From JBFMAI01 sp040755725 (lineage in GTDB: Bacteria; Planctomycetota; Phycisphaerae; UBA1845; Fen-1342): a DNA stretch of 6,542 bases. The DNA is taken from positions 1 through 6,542 of the forward strand of contig JBFMAI010000014.1 in NCBI GenBank assembly GCA_040755725.1, in the 5' to 3' direction. The notes under the pieces are model-generated. The model was not told where the DNA came from, ran no database searches, and worked only from the letters and a program-made list of their open reading frames with translations. Of the stretch, positions 5,653 to 6,542 are shown piece by piece. Position 1 is the stretch's first letter, and every line of letters starts with the position of its first letter. Made by a program: the position numbers and the translations under genes.

Positions 5653-6124
5653 ACTCGTCGTTGTAGACGGTCAGAGCGTAGACATACGGGTGGTTGTTGT
5701 TACCGCCCATGCCCGATCCGAGCGCCTGCCAACGGTTGCCATTCCAGCGGGCGATATGATTGCAGACTACGCCGCCGGCGGTAGTGAAATCGCCCCCCGC
5801 GATCAGTTCGCTGTTGTAGACCGTCAGGTCATATACGTACCAGGAGTTGGTGGGGCCCATTCCAGGCCCCAGCGGTTGCCACGTGCTGCCGTTCCAACGT
5901 GCGATGCCTAAAGCTGATACGTCACCTGCTTTCGTGAACGTGCTCCCCACGATGAGCTCCCCGTTGCACGTGGTCAGTGCAAGCACGTATGGGTAGCTCC
6001 CGCCGATCCCCGACCCAAGCGGCTGCCAACTGCTCCCGTCCCAGCGGGCAATCCTGTTGCACGGGACGCCGCCGGCGGTTTGGAAGTCACCCCCAGCAAT
6101 CAACTCCCCGTTGTAGACCGTTAG
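5653..6124 (-). repeat. Tandem coding repeats of 49-51 codons
   Basis: The 'LIAGG/LIVGS' core recurs at codons starting (minus strand) at 6103, 5956, 5806 and 5653, which are steps of 147, 150 and 153 bases. The GGCGGTAGTGAA-type block on the plus strand (about 5624, 5777 and similar) is near-identical between the two units closest to the tail. Length differences fall in the Gly/Asn-rich linker before 'YVYALTVYN'. Confidence 0.8.
6121..6124. other. Candidate target-site copy TTAG at the insertion junction
   Basis: Similarity to the repeat protein stops at the Leu-Thr codons ending at 6124. The last four bases before the foreign sequence are TTAG, which fits the YTAR target duplication described for IS701-type elements. 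A second TTAG at 6131-6134 makes the exact edge uncertain by up to ten bases. The matching copy should lie beyond the window. Confidence 0.4.
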
Positions 6125-6542
6125 CCCAAGTTAGTTCGACTTTCGCACTTCTTGCAGAGGTTCTGACTCTGGCGGACCCCTGTAAAACAAAACGAGTCTC
6201 CGGCACCATGGGTGTGTTCAAGGCAGAACCCGTGGAGCAAGGAGGCTCGTCGTGGAACTTGTACCGTCTTTTCTGGAGTTGGTCCAACAGGTTTCGTGCG
6301 TCATGACCGCGCCGACGTTCGCCCGCTTCGTGATCGTGCTCGCCGGCTGGGTTTTTGCCCGCCGGCGGACCGTCACCCGCATGATCCTGGCGGCCGACGC
6401 GGTCGAGACCAAGCATCCTTCGGCTTTTCATCGCGTCTTCGCCGCCGCCCGTTGGTCGCTCGACGAACTCGGGTTGGCGGTCTTCCACCTGATTCTGCCT
6501 TGGCTGGCGCCGGGCCCGGTCCTGCTGGCCCTGGACGACACG
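6125..6542 (+). mobile_element. Insertion sequence, left part (right end outside window)
   Basis: This segment begins where the repeat-protein coding abruptly ends and contains a transposase gene reading rightward from 6252. The first 127 bases are non-coding and less GC-rich than the surroundings (for example TGTAAAACAAAACGAG at 6181-6196). They should include the left terminal inverted repeat, probably within 6125-6160, but this cannot be confirmed without the other end. IS701/IS4-like affiliation is inferred from the transposase. Confidence 0.7.
6252..6542 (+). CDS. DDE transposase, N-terminal part (IS701/IS4-related, 3' end outside window)
   Basis: An open frame of 97 codons runs from GTG 6252 to the right edge without a stop. 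GGAGG (6241-6245) lies six bases upstream, a good ribosome binding site that fixes the start. The protein begins 'MELVPSFLELVQQ'. A helical DNA-binding-like region follows, with 'FARFVIVLAGWVFARRRTV' (23-41) and 'HPSAFHRVFAAARWSLDELG' (55-74). The window ends at 'WLAPGPVLLALDDT' (84-97). The Asp pair in 'LALDDT' sits where the first catalytic aspartate of DDE transposases of the PF13546-like/IS701 group is expected. The remaining catalytic residues are off the window. The gene lies inside, and in opposite orientation to, the interrupted repeat-protein gene. The family name is from recognition of the N-terminal pattern, not a search. Confidence 0.78.
   Translation, partial: MELVPSFLELVQQVSCVMTAPTFARFVIVLAGWVFARRRTVTRMILAADAVETKHPSAFHRVFAAARWSLDELGLAVFHLILPWLAPGPVLLALDDT

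Larger units (their letters stand above)
5336..6124 (-). pseudogene. 3' remnant of a repeat/dockerin-like surface protein, interrupted by an insertion sequence
   Basis: About 260 codons remain. The first part holds beta-propeller-like repeats of the form 'ELIAGG-F-TAGG-...-IARW-G--WQPLGSGMG--YVYALTVYN', each about 50 residues. The tail, about 65 residues from 5575 to 5385, carries two calcium-loop-like motifs: 'GDLNCDGVVRFDDINPFV' and 'ADVNGDGQYGGLYGFGDIN'. The second has a few extra residues within the loop. Such dockerin-like tails are common on exported planctomycete proteins. Cysteines in 'CKVCPGDLNC' may form disulfides. Upstream, the reading frame gives 'LTVYNGELIAGG', then leaves the repeat pattern at about 6124 and meets TAA at 6131-6133. 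The N-terminus with signal peptide and further repeats is missing, and presumably lies beyond the inserted element. The TTG at 6101-6103 has no usable ribosome binding site, so this part is probably not translated. The native function is unknown; surface attachment or protein-protein contact is a guess. Confidence 0.8.

Noticed and set aside
6155..6171. CAGAG/CTCTG inverted repeat in the insertion-sequence leader
   Set aside because: Five base pairs with a 7-base loop is expected by chance; it is not adjacent to the probable element end, so it is not the terminal repeat.
6208..6306. 32-codon frame starting at ATG 6208 ahead of the transposase
   Set aside because: It overlaps the transposase in another frame, has no ribosome site of its own and no recognisable features.
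1..6542. CRISPR array, tRNA, rRNA, toxin-antitoxin or defence operon
   Set aside because: No regularly spaced direct repeats, cloverleaf-like structures, rRNA-like stretches or defence domains were seen on either strand.

Overview
The window is GC-rich bacterial DNA, most likely from a planctomycete, perhaps of the Phycisphaerae type. The best clue is a secreted repeat protein ending in a dockerin-like tail with 'GDLNCDG' and 'DINPFV' motifs, a style I associate with that phylum. A type III glutamine synthetase and an N-terminal transposase sequence resembling planctomycete insertion sequences fit this. The assignment is inference; no rRNA or other marker gene is present.

Layout. Positions 1-147 hold the last 48 codons of endonuclease III (nth), with its iron-sulfur cysteine loop. 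Convergent to it, 227-979 (minus) encodes an unrecognised, probably exported 250-residue protein with all eight cysteines in its last 52 residues. It has a strong ribosome binding site and a good sigma-70-like promoter. Divergent from it, 1214-3349 (plus) encodes a complete type III glutamine synthetase (glnN). Six bases after its stop lies the stop of a convergent gene, 3356-4141 (minus), for a YhhQ-family queuosine-precursor transporter. A 339-base divergent gap (4142-4480), packed with short hairpins, separates this from 4481-5287 (plus). That gene is a double-length pterin synthase of the QueD/PTPS superfamily: its second half is intact, and its first half is a decayed copy without zinc or catalytic residues. 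Convergent to it, 5336-6124 (minus) is the 3' remnant of a repeat/dockerin-like surface protein. The remnant is cut off by an insertion sequence that starts near 6125, whose transposase (6252 onward) runs off the window.

How the genes relate. The transporter and the pterin synthase are divergent neighbours, and both fit deazapurine (queuosine) metabolism: one imports preQ0/preQ1, the other would make the carboxy-tetrahydropterin intermediate. However, the synthase carries the C-X5-HGH motif of the eukaryote-like PTPS class, so its product is open. The glutamine synthetase is an independent nitrogen-assimilation gene. The right end records a recent-looking gene disruption.

I see no CRISPR array, tRNA, rRNA or defence system. 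The points most worth following are the fused and half-degenerate pterin synthase with its probable leaderless start, the hairpin and repeat block around it, and the insertion junction.
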